Shown here in pieces: positions 1 through 8,542 of a stretch of 19,547 nt of DNA (the first letter of the stretch is position 1; the number at the start of each line of letters is the position of its first letter). A program made the translations under genes and the position numbers. The notes under the pieces were generated by a model, which saw only the letters and a program-made list of their open reading frames with translations, was not told the DNA's origin and made no database searches. The stretch comes from CAZTZL01 sp964537715. GTDB lineage: Bacteria; Zhuqueibacterota; QNDG01; DSAB01. Where the stretch lies: the NCBI GenBank assembly GCA_964537715.1, contig CAZIAH010000078.1, positions 1-19,547 of the forward strand, written 5' to 3'.

Positions 1-1386
1 CTGCTGTCCGTTTCCGAAGAGGTTGTTCATGCCGATTCCCACACTGCCGATCAGTCGGTCGACTTCACTGTATCCAGCAGAAAGATTGGCCGTATCCGTG
101 GATTTTCCTTCCACCTTAAAGGACAGATCCAGTTCCTCCTCGCTGACAGGAATCACATCGGGAGTGACATTGGCAAAATAGTTCAACATCATCAATTCTC
201 TATGGCTTCGCATCAGAAGTTCTTTGCTGAACACGTCACCCGGATGGATTCTCAGCTCTCGCCGAATCACGCGTTCCTTGGTCCGGGTATTCCCGACAAT
301 CTGTATTTTTCTGACTTTAACCGGATTGCCCTCTTTGATGATAAATTGAATATCGAGTGTATCTCTATTCCTCAAAGTCTCTTTCGGATTGATTTGAGCA
401 TAGATATATCCAAGATCGTAGTAAGCGCCTCCAATTTTTTCCTGAACCGACTGTTCAAATTTTTCCTGATTAAAGACGTCTCCTTCTTTAAATTCAAGCA
501 GCGATTCGAGTTTTTTATCAGGAAACAGCTCATTTCCTTCCCAGCTTACCGAACCCATATAGTAGCATACGCCTTCCCGAACCCAAAGATCGATAAACAT
601 ATCTTTCTTTTCCTGATCGTAGTAAAGAGAATCCTTGACGATTTCTGCATCGCGATATCCATGATTACGATAAAATTTGATGATATTTATTTTATCCTCT
701 TCGTACTCAGTTTTATCAAAATCCGCACCACGCCACCACCGGTCTTCTTTTATTTTTTTCATCTGTTTTTGAAGCTTTTTGTCAGTAAACGCATTGTTCC
801 CGAAAAACTGAATTCGCTTTACCTGAACTTTTTTTCCCTCATGAATTTCTATTTTGAGCACAACGCGTTTCTCATTTTCGGATTCGTAAGATTCCGCATC
901 AATCTGGGCCAGAGTATACCCTTTTTTAGCATACATCTTTTTCAATTTTTTCCTGGCCTCCGAAATATGACTCGGATTGAGTATCTGTCCCTTAAAAAAT
1001 CCGATTTCTTTTTCAATGTCTTCCTTTTTTATCTTTTTATTGCCCACAATATCCACTTTTTCCAGTCTGGGATACTCCTTCACCTGAATATTTAGTATGA
1101 TACCACCCGGTGTTTGGTGGTCCAAAAGAATCCGAATATCCGAAAAGATTCCTAAAGCCCAAAGCTGCCTCACAGCCCGCTGTATATCTTCCCAGCCCAC
1201 TTCTTCTCCTTCACGTAATCCGGCGCTCATTTTTATCACACTGGCATCAGAAGTCTGATTGCCCGTCACATTGATCCCTATTATTTTGCCGATCTGGTTT
1301 TGTTGAGAATAACCCATATCAAAGCCAAGAACGGTCAAAAGAAATAGATAAATGAAATTCTTTTTAAGCCTTTTAAATAGCCCCAT
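1..1386 (-). CDS. bamA: BamA, outer membrane protein assembly factor (3' end beyond window)
   Basis: This is the central component of the machine that folds and inserts beta-barrel proteins into the outer membrane. The frame is open from ATG at 1386 to the left edge, giving 462 codons and no stop. Residues 1-27 look like a signal peptide: a basic start (FKRLKKN), then a hydrophobic stretch, with cleavage likely after GYS. Five POTRA-like repeats follow at about 31-105, 106-185, 186-270, 271-350 and 351-427. Typical POTRA signatures are VDIVGNKKIKKEDI, IQFFGNNAFTDKKL and IQIVGNTRTKERVIRREL, and POTRA-type AYYDLGYIYA is present. The barrel begins near residue 432 (LSAGYSEVDRLIGSVGIG). Only the first barrel strands fall in the window. 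GGAGGG at 1399-1404 lies 12 nt before the ATG, and AAGG lies closer. The gene sits 82 bp downstream of tamB. Five POTRAs argue for BamA rather than a three-POTRA TamA. Confidence 0.95.
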   Translation of the reverse strand, partial: MGLFKRLKKNFIYLFLLTVLGFDMGYSQQNQIGKIIGINVTGNQTSDASVIKMSAGLREGEEVGWEDIQRAVRQLWALGIFSDIRILLDHQTPGGIILNIQVKEYPRLEKVDIVGNKKIKKEDIEKEIGFFKGQILNPSHISEARKKLKKMYAKKGYTLAQIDAESYESENEKRVVLKIEIHEGKKVQVKRIQFFGNNAFTDKKLQKQMKKIKEDRWWRGADFDKTEYEEDKINIIKFYRNHGYRDAEIVKDSLYYDQEKKDMFIDLWVREGVCYYMGSVSWEGNELFPDKKLESLLEFKEGDVFNQEKFEQSVQEKIGGAYYDLGYIYAQINPKETLRNRDTLDIQFIIKEGNPVKVRKIQIVGNTRTKERVIRRELRIHPGDVFSKELLMRSHRELMMLNYFANVTPDVIPVSEEELDLSFKVEGKSTDTANLSAGYSEVDRLIGSVGIGMNNLFGNGQQ

Positions 1387-1419
1387 GAATACCTTTTTCC
1401 CTCCAAACTGATATCATAA

Positions 1420-1448
1420 AAAATACAAAAAAATTAAGTTATTGTAAA
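1420..1448 (-). promoter_or_regulatory. Candidate sigma70-type promoter for bamA
   Basis: Read on the minus strand, TTTACA (1443-1448) is followed after exactly 17 nt by TATTTT (1420-1425). This matches the -35 consensus at five of six bases and the -10 at four of six. It lies in the tamB-bamA gap, about 34 nt before the bamA ATG. The stretch is very AT-rich, so a chance match is possible. If it is real, bamA can be expressed independently of tamB. Confidence 0.4.
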
Positions 1449-1468
1449 GCGAAAACTCACTCTTAACC

Positions 1469-4400
1469 TTAGAACGGAAATATATGCCTTATCCATAATC
1501 GTTTGTCTTCTCTTCTGTCCGAAAGCAGTTGACTGTCATAAGTATATTCCATTTCCAAAAAAAGATCGGGCCGAATTGTATACTCCAACGTCAGTGCATG
1601 ACGAAATCCCAGACCCTGTGAATGATATCGAAACAATCCTTCCTGTACTTCACCCGAATAGGTAACAAATAATCCAGGAGCCAGATATTTCCCCAACATC
1701 AACCGGGTGCGTTTGAGTAGAATTTTGGGATCGAAGCTCACCGGGTCTGTACTTTGAAGTTGTGCGATGTTTCGACTGAACATGGAAAAAAACCGGACGA
1801 CGTCAAATCCAAGATGGTGACGGATACTCTTCTCGATGGGACGAAAAATTGGACGAAAAACAATATTGTCCAGCCGCATGCCCAGGGCATCATAAGCCCG
1901 TTCCTTAAAGTCTTGCGCTGAATATCCCAGCGCTGCAAGAAGGTCGGCTTCCGTTCTTCCCAGATTCGGATTGTCCGTGGAAAGACGAAACTTGATCTCT
2001 TTCCAATTCCCACCTTCTTTCTCCAAACCGGTCTCCTTGTCTACCGTGGTTAAAGACAACCACACCGTGGAGGGCATTCCGGTCGAATCGATAACTGTGC
2101 TCGAACCGCGCCCCGCAAGAATCGGAGTGACCGTTCCTTTGGGATAATCGAACGTGATTCTTTCTGGCCTGAAATAATGATCCAAAAATTCTATGGTTCC
2201 CTCTGTCGATACGAGATTACCCCAGACTTCCAAACTCTCATCTTGAATCATTCCCTGTAAATTAATATCGCCATATCCGTCCTTCAACAGCAGATCCAAA
2301 TAAGCATTGCTGATCGCACTGCTAAAATTTCTGACATAATGGACATCTTTTCTGGGAATGATTTTCATGTCCCAATTCACACTTTCCAAAAAATCGATCA
2401 ATTTGCCACTCGTATCTTCTTCTTTATCAACAGATAAAAATGGATAAGTAAACTGACTTGTCGTCAGTAAAAAGGTCCCCCGAATGAGTGGATTGGATAT
2501 TGGTCCGGCAACAATCAACGGTTCTTCCTCACTGGATCCCGCCATTTTGATCCAGCCTTTTTCACCCGGCTCCATCAATCCGGGCAAATGAACATGAATT
2601 CCTTTTCCATTTGTTCTCAACCGTAGATAACCAAGTTGGATACCAAGTCCTTCAAAAACCAACGGTTCCAGCCCGGAAGAAGATTCATCGACAAGTCCGT
2701 TCGCGACCGTCAGTGTTTCTCCATCAATATTTCCTGAGAGATCCAAAATCTCAACGAATCGCTCTTCCGGATGTATTCTGATCATCCCGCTTAAGTTATC
2801 AATCCTTTTTATAAAAGATGCGAATTCCATTTTACCTGAATTCAGTTGAAGCTGAGCCTTACCGATCACCCAGCTCCCCGCCTTCCCGCCCAGACGAAGA
2901 AACAGCTCGCCGTCACCTTCACTCTTTCGGATAAAGGAACTCAATTCCGGCAACCAGCCTAAAATATTTCCTTTGGCATAGATCGAAATATCGGTTTCCT
3001 TATCACTGTAATGTGGAAGCCTGCCCGATACTCTGACTGTCAATCCGTCTTCTCGGACCAGCCATCCGCCCAGTATATTGAGTGTTCCACTAAGTAAACC
3101 ATGGCGCGTATAAAGTGTATCCGCAAAGTCCATCCACATCTCTCGAAATGACACACCTTCGATCTCTCCACCTTGAATTCTCATCGATCCCACGAGAAAC
3201 GGATCGTCCGGCTTGCCAGCGACACTGATATTAAACGCTCCCCTTCCTCTTAATATATTTTGCTTACCGGTCAAGGCAGAGATGATATTTCCGATATCGA
3301 CATTCTCCCCCCGGAATTCACCTTTCAGCGAATCCATACTCGTTTTCTCTGTACTGCCGACAATAATCGGACTACTATTTTTATAGAAAAATACACGGCA
3401 GAATCGAAAATCGGAACCGGTACTTTCGTACATCAGCTCCCCGTGAAAAGGTCCATCCTCATGAAACCAGCCTTCCTGCAAACCCAGATCCACTTTCCAT
3501 TCCGCGTGTTCTCTCGTTCCGGCAACACTGACTTCGCCGGACAAATTGCCCCGGAAGGAATTCAACGGACGGATAAAAGGATGCAACTTGTCCAGGTTAA
3601 AATTATTCAATTTAACCAGTCCTGATACCCGGCCCGATGCTTCGAGAGGATAATGGAGTTCGGATTTGATAAAATCACCCACTTCAAAACGGCGGACCCA
3701 CAATTCATTCGTAGTCAAAACACACCGCGCATAAAACGGCAGAGTTTGATCTTCGTAACCATAATAGTTCCCTGAAAAACCTAAAAACAGCGGTTTGTTC
3801 TCTTCCTTTTGCCCTTCAATTCTGCAGTCAAATATTTTAAACGAATTGCCGTTTTCGTTCCTTTGCCCCTCTGTTTTGAAAAACCACTTCGCGGGTGTTC
3901 CGAACAGGGTGCCGTTCATCGATACACCGTTCCATTCAAGCCGTCTCCGTTCATTCATGAATGGAAAAAACAGATCTGAAAAACCACCTGTCGTTAAGTA
4001 CCATTCCGCCTTCTCGGTGAATGGATGATTTATTTCTCCCATCAACTGAAATTTCCTGTTGGTCCGAATATTGATATCGAGCTTTTTATTGGCATATATC
4101 AGGGAAGGCAGATAGTGAATCGTATCTTTATCAAACGTGACCAAAATAAATTCACCGGAAGCTTTTCCGTGTATGCGTTTCAATTTACCATTAATCCGAA
4201 TATCAAAATCGAGTTGACTATTTTCGACCTTCTTTCTGTACCAGTCCGGCAATGTGGCCAAACTATTTCCATTAAAATAGATTCGTGCATTTGTTACTGG
4301 ATCGTCCTTCGTCAAGTCCAGTGTACTCCACAAATCAAGTTTTAATCCGCCTTTTTGTTCTCCCATTCCTGTCAACGTAACTAAACTGTCTTTCAGATGA

Positions 4401-5554
4401 ATCCTTGCTAAAAAGCGGTTCCATTTTGACCCGTATATCTCTAAATCGGGAGCGATGAAATTCCCGGTCATTTCGGGGTTGTTCAACGTCCCATTTAAAC
4501 TCAGATGGAACCGCGCATTTCCGGAAAATTGCAAACGGGATCCCGGTAGAGTATGTTTAAAAAACGATTTAATATTAAATTGAGGACTTTCAACATTCAA
4601 ACTTACAAGAGGGTCCAATATATTTTTAATAGTGCCGGAAACCGTCAAAGGAGATCCGTTGAAATGAGGAATCTGTCCCTGAATAAAGATATCTCTGTTT
4701 TTTAAATCTCCTCTCAGTTGTGCACCTTTGAAAAATAAATTTCCGCTTTTAAAAGAGAAAGAACCGTCCTTGATCTCATAGTAACCCGATGCACCTTGCT
4801 TTTTGTTGTAGTAACCGGCACCTCTCATCTTTCCGTAATTCACGTGTATATAATCCGGCACAAGAAATGAGAATCTGGGTGATATCTCCGATTCCTGAAT
4901 TTGAACGTTCAGTTGAACCAAGCTCGCATTAGTTAAATTGACCTTCCCGTTGAGAATCAAATTTTTGTTGACGGATTCGAAAAGGTTGCCATCCAACCGG
5001 ACAATCGCCGAGTCGACCGGATTCGTTTGCAGCCATCCGTTTAAAGAATGAGCCAGACGTAATCTTTCTCCTGTCGGTTTTTCTATAATGAGTTCGGCAT
5101 CGACCAGGGTAATTCGCTTAAGAGGACTTAATCCTTCAACGATCTTACGGAATTCCACGCCCTCATTTTTAACAAACAGACCGTTTTCGCTATTTCTCGA
5201 TATGTTGCGAACCGTAATTTGAGGATGTTTTAATACAATTTGCTGTGTGGCTTTATAGGGGACGAACCCGTAACGGATAAAATTCAATAAATGATACCCA
5301 AGCTGAACTTCATCGATATCCAGCGCGAAAGATCGGTCTTTGGGGATGACCTTCACACCTCTCAAATGAACGCCGTTCAGATCCATTTCAAGATTTTCGA
5401 TATCGGAATCCTGGGCCAGAAATGGACGTACGCTTACGAGAAGTTTTTGTCGGATGATTTCATCGGCTCTGGTGACTCTCCAGAAAAAATAAACAGCCAA
5501 AATAAGGACTGTTAAAAGGAGAGCAATAACAAGAACCCATCTTCTTTCGCGCAT
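1469..5554 (-). CDS. tamB: TamB-like translocation and assembly module protein (DUF490)
   Basis: A 1361-residue protein of the TamB/AsmA-like superfamily. Members are anchored in the inner membrane and span the periplasm as a long beta-taco groove linked to outer-membrane assembly and phospholipid transport. Residues 6-25 form one hydrophobic anchor after MRERR. Most of the protein consists of repetitive beta-rich segments (for example GNLSGEVSVAGTREHAEW and GPISNPLIRGTFLL). The DUF490/TamB domain covers roughly residues 1000-1361. It contains LLAALGYSAQDF near 1205, LMLGKYLAPGLFVTYSGEV near 1285, and a final strand ending IRHIFPF, resembling the aromatic terminal strand of other TamB proteins. 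The length fits the family (E. coli TamB is about 1260). The ATG at 5554 has no clear Shine-Dalgarno site but directly precedes the anchor. It lies between uppS and bamA, with no separate tamA gene in view. Confidence 0.9.
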   Translation of the reverse strand: MRERRWVLVIALLLTVLILAVYFFWRVTRADEIIRQKLLVSVRPFLAQDSDIENLEMDLNGVHLRGVKVIPKDRSFALDIDEVQLGYHLLNFIRYGFVPYKATQQIVLKHPQITVRNISRNSENGLFVKNEGVEFRKIVEGLSPLKRITLVDAELIIEKPTGERLRLAHSLNGWLQTNPVDSAIVRLDGNLFESVNKNLILNGKVNLTNASLVQLNVQIQESEISPRFSFLVPDYIHVNYGKMRGAGYYNKKQGASGYYEIKDGSFSFKSGNLFFKGAQLRGDLKNRDIFIQGQIPHFNGSPLTVSGTIKNILDPLVSLNVESPQFNIKSFFKHTLPGSRLQFSGNARFHLSLNGTLNNPEMTGNFIAPDLEIYGSKWNRFLARIHLKDSLVTLTGMGEQKGGLKLDLWSTLDLTKDDPVTNARIYFNGNSLATLPDWYRKKVENSQLDFDIRINGKLKRIHGKASGEFILVTFDKDTIHYLPSLIYANKKLDINIRTNRKFQLMGEINHPFTEKAEWYLTTGGFSDLFFPFMNERRRLEWNGVSMNGTLFGTPAKWFFKTEGQRNENGNSFKIFDCRIEGQKEENKPLFLGFSGNYYGYEDQTLPFYARCVLTTNELWVRRFEVGDFIKSELHYPLEASGRVSGLVKLNNFNLDKLHPFIRPLNSFRGNLSGEVSVAGTREHAEWKVDLGLQEGWFHEDGPFHGELMYESTGSDFRFCRVFFYKNSSPIIVGSTEKTSMDSLKGEFRGENVDIGNIISALTGKQNILRGRGAFNISVAGKPDDPFLVGSMRIQGGEIEGVSFREMWMDFADTLYTRHGLLSGTLNILGGWLVREDGLTVRVSGRLPHYSDKETDISIYAKGNILGWLPELSSFIRKSEGDGELFLRLGGKAGSWVIGKAQLQLNSGKMEFASFIKRIDNLSGMIRIHPEERFVEILDLSGNIDGETLTVANGLVDESSSGLEPLVFEGLGIQLGYLRLRTNGKGIHVHLPGLMEPGEKGWIKMAGSSEEEPLIVAGPISNPLIRGTFLLTTSQFTYPFLSVDKEEDTSGKLIDFLESVNWDMKIIPRKDVHYVRNFSSAISNAYLDLLLKDGYGDINLQGMIQDESLEVWGNLVSTEGTIEFLDHYFRPERITFDYPKGTVTPILAGRGSSTVIDSTGMPSTVWLSLTTVDKETGLEKEGGNWKEIKFRLSTDNPNLGRTEADLLAALGYSAQDFKERAYDALGMRLDNIVFRPIFRPIEKSIRHHLGFDVVRFFSMFSRNIAQLQSTDPVSFDPKILLKRTRLMLGKYLAPGLFVTYSGEVQEGLFRYHSQGLGFRHALTLEYTIRPDLFLEMEYTYDSQLLSDRREDKRLWIRHIFPF

Positions 5555-5581
5555 AATCTAAATCTATAAAAGTCTAAGATG

Positions 5582-5605
5582 AAAAATGAGGGGCATAACC
5601 CCTCA
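5582..5605 (-). terminator. Rho-independent terminator downstream of uppS
   Basis: On the minus strand a perfect 7-bp stem TGAGGGG/CCCCTCA (5599-5605 with 5587-5593) closes a 5-nt loop TTATG and runs straight into TTTTT (5582-5586). It lies about 95 nt past the uppS stop and about 30 nt before the tamB ATG. It would end uppS transcripts or weaken read-through into tamB. The plus-strand reading has no T tract. Confidence 0.75.
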
Positions 5606-5700
5606 CATCGACAATACACAACAAAGACTAAATTAATAGACGCTCTAAACTTTAATAAGTTCCATAAAATAATCTACTTTATCGAATCTAATTTATCGTT

Positions 5701-6465
5701 CTACTTCAATTGTTCACTGACTTTACCAAAACGTCTCTCCCGACCCTGATAGTCCCGGATCGCCTCATACAAATTTTCCCGCCTGAAATCGGGCCACAGC
5801 ACATCGGTGATGTAAATCTCCGTATAGGCCAGCTGCCACAAAAGGAAATTTGAGATCCGGTATTCCCCGCTGGTTCGAATGAGCAGATCCGGATCGGGCA
5901 ATCCCGCCGTGTACAGAGCTTGGGCCATGGTCTTTCCATCAATATTCTGAGGTTGAATCTCTTCCTGCTGGATTTTGAGAGCGATTTTTTGAACCGCAGC
6001 AATAATTTCCTCCCTGCCTCCGTAATTCAGTGCAAGATTCAATTTGAGACCCGTATTTTCTTTTGTCGCAACCATTCCATCCAGCATACCCTGATGTGCG
6101 ATTTTAGGAAGTTTCTCGAGATTACCAATCGTCAGGAGCCGAACGTTGTTCTTCACCAGATCATCGATCTCTTTGCGAAGGGTTTTCAACAGCAGTTTCA
6201 TGAGAGCGGAGACTTCCTTCTGCGGTCTCCGCCAGTTTTCTGTCGAAAATGTGTAAAGAGTCAAAAATTCGATTCCCAATTGGCCGCAAGCTTCGACAAT
6301 ATCGCGCACGGACCGGACCCCCTCTCGATGTCCTGCAATTCTCGGAAGTCCGCGCTGTTTTGCCCATCTTCCGTTGCCATCCATAATTATGGCAATGTGA
6401 CGGGGAAGAGGACCTTGCTTTCTTAAAGTTTTCTGTATTTCTTCACCGTTCATAATCGTCATCAT
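5701..6465 (-). CDS. uppS: Isoprenyl transferase (undecaprenyl diphosphate synthase)
   Basis: A cis-prenyltransferase that adds isopentenyl diphosphate units to farnesyl diphosphate. The product is the C55 lipid carrier for peptidoglycan and O-antigen precursors. It acts at the cytoplasmic face of the inner membrane. At 254 residues it has the usual family length. Conserved motifs are visible: MDGNGRWA at 28-35 (the catalytic Asp is D29), GHREG near 45-49, LTLYTFSTENWRRP near 68-81, and RTSGEYRISNFLLWQ at 197-211, followed by TDVLWPDF. Three Met codons compete as start (residues 1, 2 and 5) and none has a good Shine-Dalgarno site, so the exact start is uncertain by a few codons. It heads the minus-strand uppS-tamB-bamA cluster from a promoter in the 6466-6607 divergent gap. 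Confidence 0.97.
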   Translation of the reverse strand: MMTIMNGEEIQKTLRKQGPLPRHIAIIMDGNGRWAKQRGLPRIAGHREGVRSVRDIVEACGQLGIEFLTLYTFSTENWRRPQKEVSALMKLLLKTLRKEIDDLVKNNVRLLTIGNLEKLPKIAHQGMLDGMVATKENTGLKLNLALNYGGREEIIAAVQKIALKIQQEEIQPQNIDGKTMAQALYTAGLPDPDLLIRTSGEYRISNFLLWQLAYTEIYITDVLWPDFRRENLYEAIRDYQGRERRFGKVSEQLK

Positions 6466-6495
6466 ATGATTTACTGCAACTTCTTGAATAAATAA

Positions 6496-6524
6496 AATTT
6501 ATTACCAAATCCATAAAAAGTCAA
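6496..6524 (-). promoter_or_regulatory. Candidate sigma70 promoter for uppS
   Basis: Minus strand: TTGACT (6519-6524), a 17-nt spacer, then TAAATT (6496-6501). The -35 matches five of six consensus bases and the -10 four of six. It sits about 30 nt before the uppS start and stands back to back with the moxR promoter; the two -35 boxes are 14 nt apart. Confidence 0.6.
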
Positions 6525-6538
6525 GGTTTTATTTCCGG

Positions 6539-6567
6539 TTGACTTTCCCCCAAAAAGTCTGTATTTT
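6539..6567 (+). promoter_or_regulatory. Candidate sigma70 promoter for moxR group
   Basis: Plus strand: TTGACT (6539-6544), a 17-nt spacer, then TATTTT (6562-6567). Start-codon distance is about 40 nt. It is the mirror partner of the uppS promoter, so one regulator binding between the -35 boxes could affect both directions. Confidence 0.6.
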
Positions 6568-6607
6568 TAGAAACTCATGATGATAAAATCTTTACCGGGA
6601 GCCGGCT

Positions 6608-7624
6608 ATGATTTCCAAACAGCAAAAAAAGGGAGTGCAGAACCATTCTGATTTAGAACAGATCGAATCCCTGAAGGAGGGTCACGCAAAAATAATCAAA
6701 CAGATCGAAAATGTCATTGTCGGACAACACCAGATCATTGATGAACTGCTTATTGCTCTATTTTCCCGGGGACATTGCCTGATTATTGGTGTTCCTGGAC
6801 TGGCAAAAACATTGCTCATCTCGACGCTCTCCAAAGTGCTCGATCTGAAATTCAACCGGATTCAGTTCACACCCGACCTCATGCCCTCCGATATTACGGG
6901 CACGGAAGTCCTGGAAGAAGACATGACCACCGGAAAAAAAGTGTTTCGATTCGTCAAAGGACCGGTTTTCGCCAACATTGTACTTGCCGATGAAATTAAC
7001 CGAACCCCTCCCAAAACCCAATCCGCCCTGCTTCAGGCCATGCAGGAATACGAAGTCAGCGCCGGCGGCACCACTTTTACTCTGGATCGTCCTTTCTTCG
7101 TCCTGGCCACACAGAACCCGATCGAACAGGAAGGCACCTATCCTCTACCGGAAGCCCAGCTGGACCGGTTTATGTTTAACCTGTGGATCAATTATCCCCT
7201 TAAAAATGAAGAAATGGAAATCGTACGATCTACCACGGGCGATCATGAACCGAATATCAAGCCTGTGATGGGTTCCGAAAAAATTCTTAATCTTCAAACA
7301 CTGGTCCGACGCGTGCCGGTGGCGGAAATTGTGGTCGAATATGCCGTGGATCTGGTTCGCAAAACGCGTCCCGATTATGAAAATGCGCCCAAATTCGTCA
7401 AGGAATGGGTCAGCTGGGGTGCCGGTCCACGTGCTTCCCAGTTCCTCATTCTGGGTGCAAAAAGCCGCTGTGTATTGGATGGAAGAACGACTCCGGACAT
7501 CGACGATATCCGGGCAGTGGCCAAACCGGTTCTTCGCCACCGCATCGTGAGCAACTTCAATGCGGAAGCCGAAGGCATCGGCACGGTCGATATTGTGGAT
7601 AAACTTTTGGCCGGGGAAAATTAA
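6608..7624 (+). CDS. MoxR family AAA+ ATPase
   Basis: A cytoplasmic AAA+ chaperone of the MoxR branch. Members remodel or activate partner proteins, usually together with VWA-domain proteins. The protein is 338 residues, a normal length. The Walker A is GVPGLAKT (61-68), Walker B is IVLADEIN (124-131), sensor 1 lies in LATQNPIEQEGTYPLPEAQL (166-185), and DRF at 186-188 continues the family signature. The C-terminal lid carries RASQFLILGAKSRCVLDGR. The start is firm: GGGAG at 6597-6601 lies 6 nt before the ATG, and a promoter sits just upstream. The usual partner, a DUF58 protein, is encoded downstream at 8543, but an unrelated ATPase gene lies between. No BatA/BatB membrane VWA genes follow. 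Confidence 0.95.
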   Translation: MISKQQKKGVQNHSDLEQIESLKEGHAKIIKQIENVIVGQHQIIDELLIALFSRGHCLIIGVPGLAKTLLISTLSKVLDLKFNRIQFTPDLMPSDITGTEVLEEDMTTGKKVFRFVKGPVFANIVLADEINRTPPKTQSALLQAMQEYEVSAGGTTFTLDRPFFVLATQNPIEQEGTYPLPEAQLDRFMFNLWINYPLKNEEMEIVRSTTGDHEPNIKPVMGSEKILNLQTLVRRVPVAEIVVEYAVDLVRKTRPDYENAPKFVKEWVSWGAGPRASQFLILGAKSRCVLDGRTTPDIDDIRAVAKPVLRHRIVSNFNAEAEGIGTVDIVDKLLAGEN

Positions 7625-7670
7625 ATTGCATGTCTATCAAGCAAACAGACAAAACGCTTTATATATAAAA

Positions 7671-7774
7671 AGGTTCTATGCTGTTTTGTGTGTGCAATGA
7701 TGAAATTCCAAATCTCAATTCACAAATGACAAATACACTGCAAAAAACAATCCACTCGAATTAACATAGAGCCT
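7671..7774. repeat. MITE-like short element (candidate) between moxR and the ATPase gene
   Basis: AGGTTCTATG (7671-7680) and CATAGAGCCT (7765-7774) form an inverted repeat matching at 9 of 10 positions. It is flanked at once on both sides by the direct repeat ATAAAA (7665-7670 and 7775-7780), as expected for a target-site duplication. The 104-bp interior has no ORF and is AT-rich. The region is AT-rich enough that the duplication could be chance. A second inverted pair, ATTGCA/TGCAAT (7625-7630 and 7693-7698), overlaps it. Only one copy is present in this window. Confidence 0.35.
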
Positions 7775-7823
7775 ATAAAAATTGGATGGACATTCTGGAT
7801 CACAAAAACGGAAATGGATTAAC

Positions 7824-8540
7824 ATGCACTTGAAAAAAATCATCGTGGATCAGAACAAATTCCCCACGCGAGAGCACTATCCTTTTAATCTAGAGATCAT
7901 CCAGTCTTTAACGCAGATCGAATTCCCCAAGCCCGTTGTCTTTTTCATCGGGGAGAATGGAACAGGAAAATCCACTCTGTTGAAAGCAATCGCACGCCGG
8001 TCCGGAATTTACCTCTGGGGGGAGAGCGACAGAAAACGGTTTAAACACAATCCGCATGAATATAAGTTGTATCAATCTCTCTCGATGGAATGGAGCGATG
8101 GATCGGTTCCGGGCTCTTTCTTTGGTGCGGAGACCTTTAAGCATTTCACTCAGATTCTCGATGAATGGGCAGCCGATGATCCCGGTGTGCTGAATTTTTT
8201 CGGTGGATCTTCTTTGGTCACGCAATCGCACGGCCAATCACTGATGTCCTATTTTAAAAGCCGCTACCAAATTCGCGGTCTCTATCTGATGGACGAACCC
8301 GAAACCGCTCTTTCTCCCAAAAGTCAGCTCGAACTGGTCAAACTGCTGAGCGATATGGCAAAAGCGGAACACGCCCAGTTTGTCATCGCAACCCACTCTC
8401 CCATTCTTCTGGCCTGTCCGGAAGCAACGATCTACAGTTTCGACTCGATTCCGATCCAAAAAGTCAGTTACGAAGAGACGGATTACTATCGCGTCTATAA
8501 GACATTTCTAAACAACAGAACGGACTTTTTAAATTACTGA
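7824..8540 (+). CDS. Predicted ATPase, ABC/AAA_21 type (COG3910-like)
   Basis: A soluble single-domain P-loop ATPase of unknown role, 238 residues from ATG 7824. The visible motifs are Walker A GENGTGKST (43-51), a degenerate ABC-signature-like segment SHGQS (135-139), Walker B LYLMDEPE with catalytic Glu (153-160), and an H-loop ATHSP (189-193). It has no membrane segments, and no permease is encoded nearby, so it is not a classical transporter. It resembles the small stand-alone predicted ATPases grouped in COG3910. A TTG at 7782 would extend it by 14 poorly ordered residues; ATG 7824 with GGA 5 nt upstream fits better. The stop lies 2 nt before the DUF58 start, which suggests coupled translation. 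It splits the usual moxR-DUF58 pair. Confidence 0.85.
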   Translation: MHLKKIIVDQNKFPTREHYPFNLEIIQSLTQIEFPKPVVFFIGENGTGKSTLLKAIARRSGIYLWGESDRKRFKHNPHEYKLYQSLSMEWSDGSVPGSFFGAETFKHFTQILDEWAADDPGVLNFFGGSSLVTQSHGQSLMSYFKSRYQIRGLYLMDEPETALSPKSQLELVKLLSDMAKAEHAQFVIATHSPILLACPEATIYSFDSIPIQKVSYEETDYYRVYKTFLNNRTDFLNY

Positions 8541-8542
8541 CA

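Noticed and set aside
202..1095. 297-codon plus-strand ORF
   Set aside because: It is antisense to bamA, whose minus-strand frame carries clear POTRA repeats. The plus-strand translation is Phe-rich low-complexity sequence with no recognisable family.
7782..7823. TTG-started 14-residue extension of the COG3910-like ATPase
   Set aside because: The extra residues are not typical of the fold, and ATG 7824 has a closer purine-rich site.
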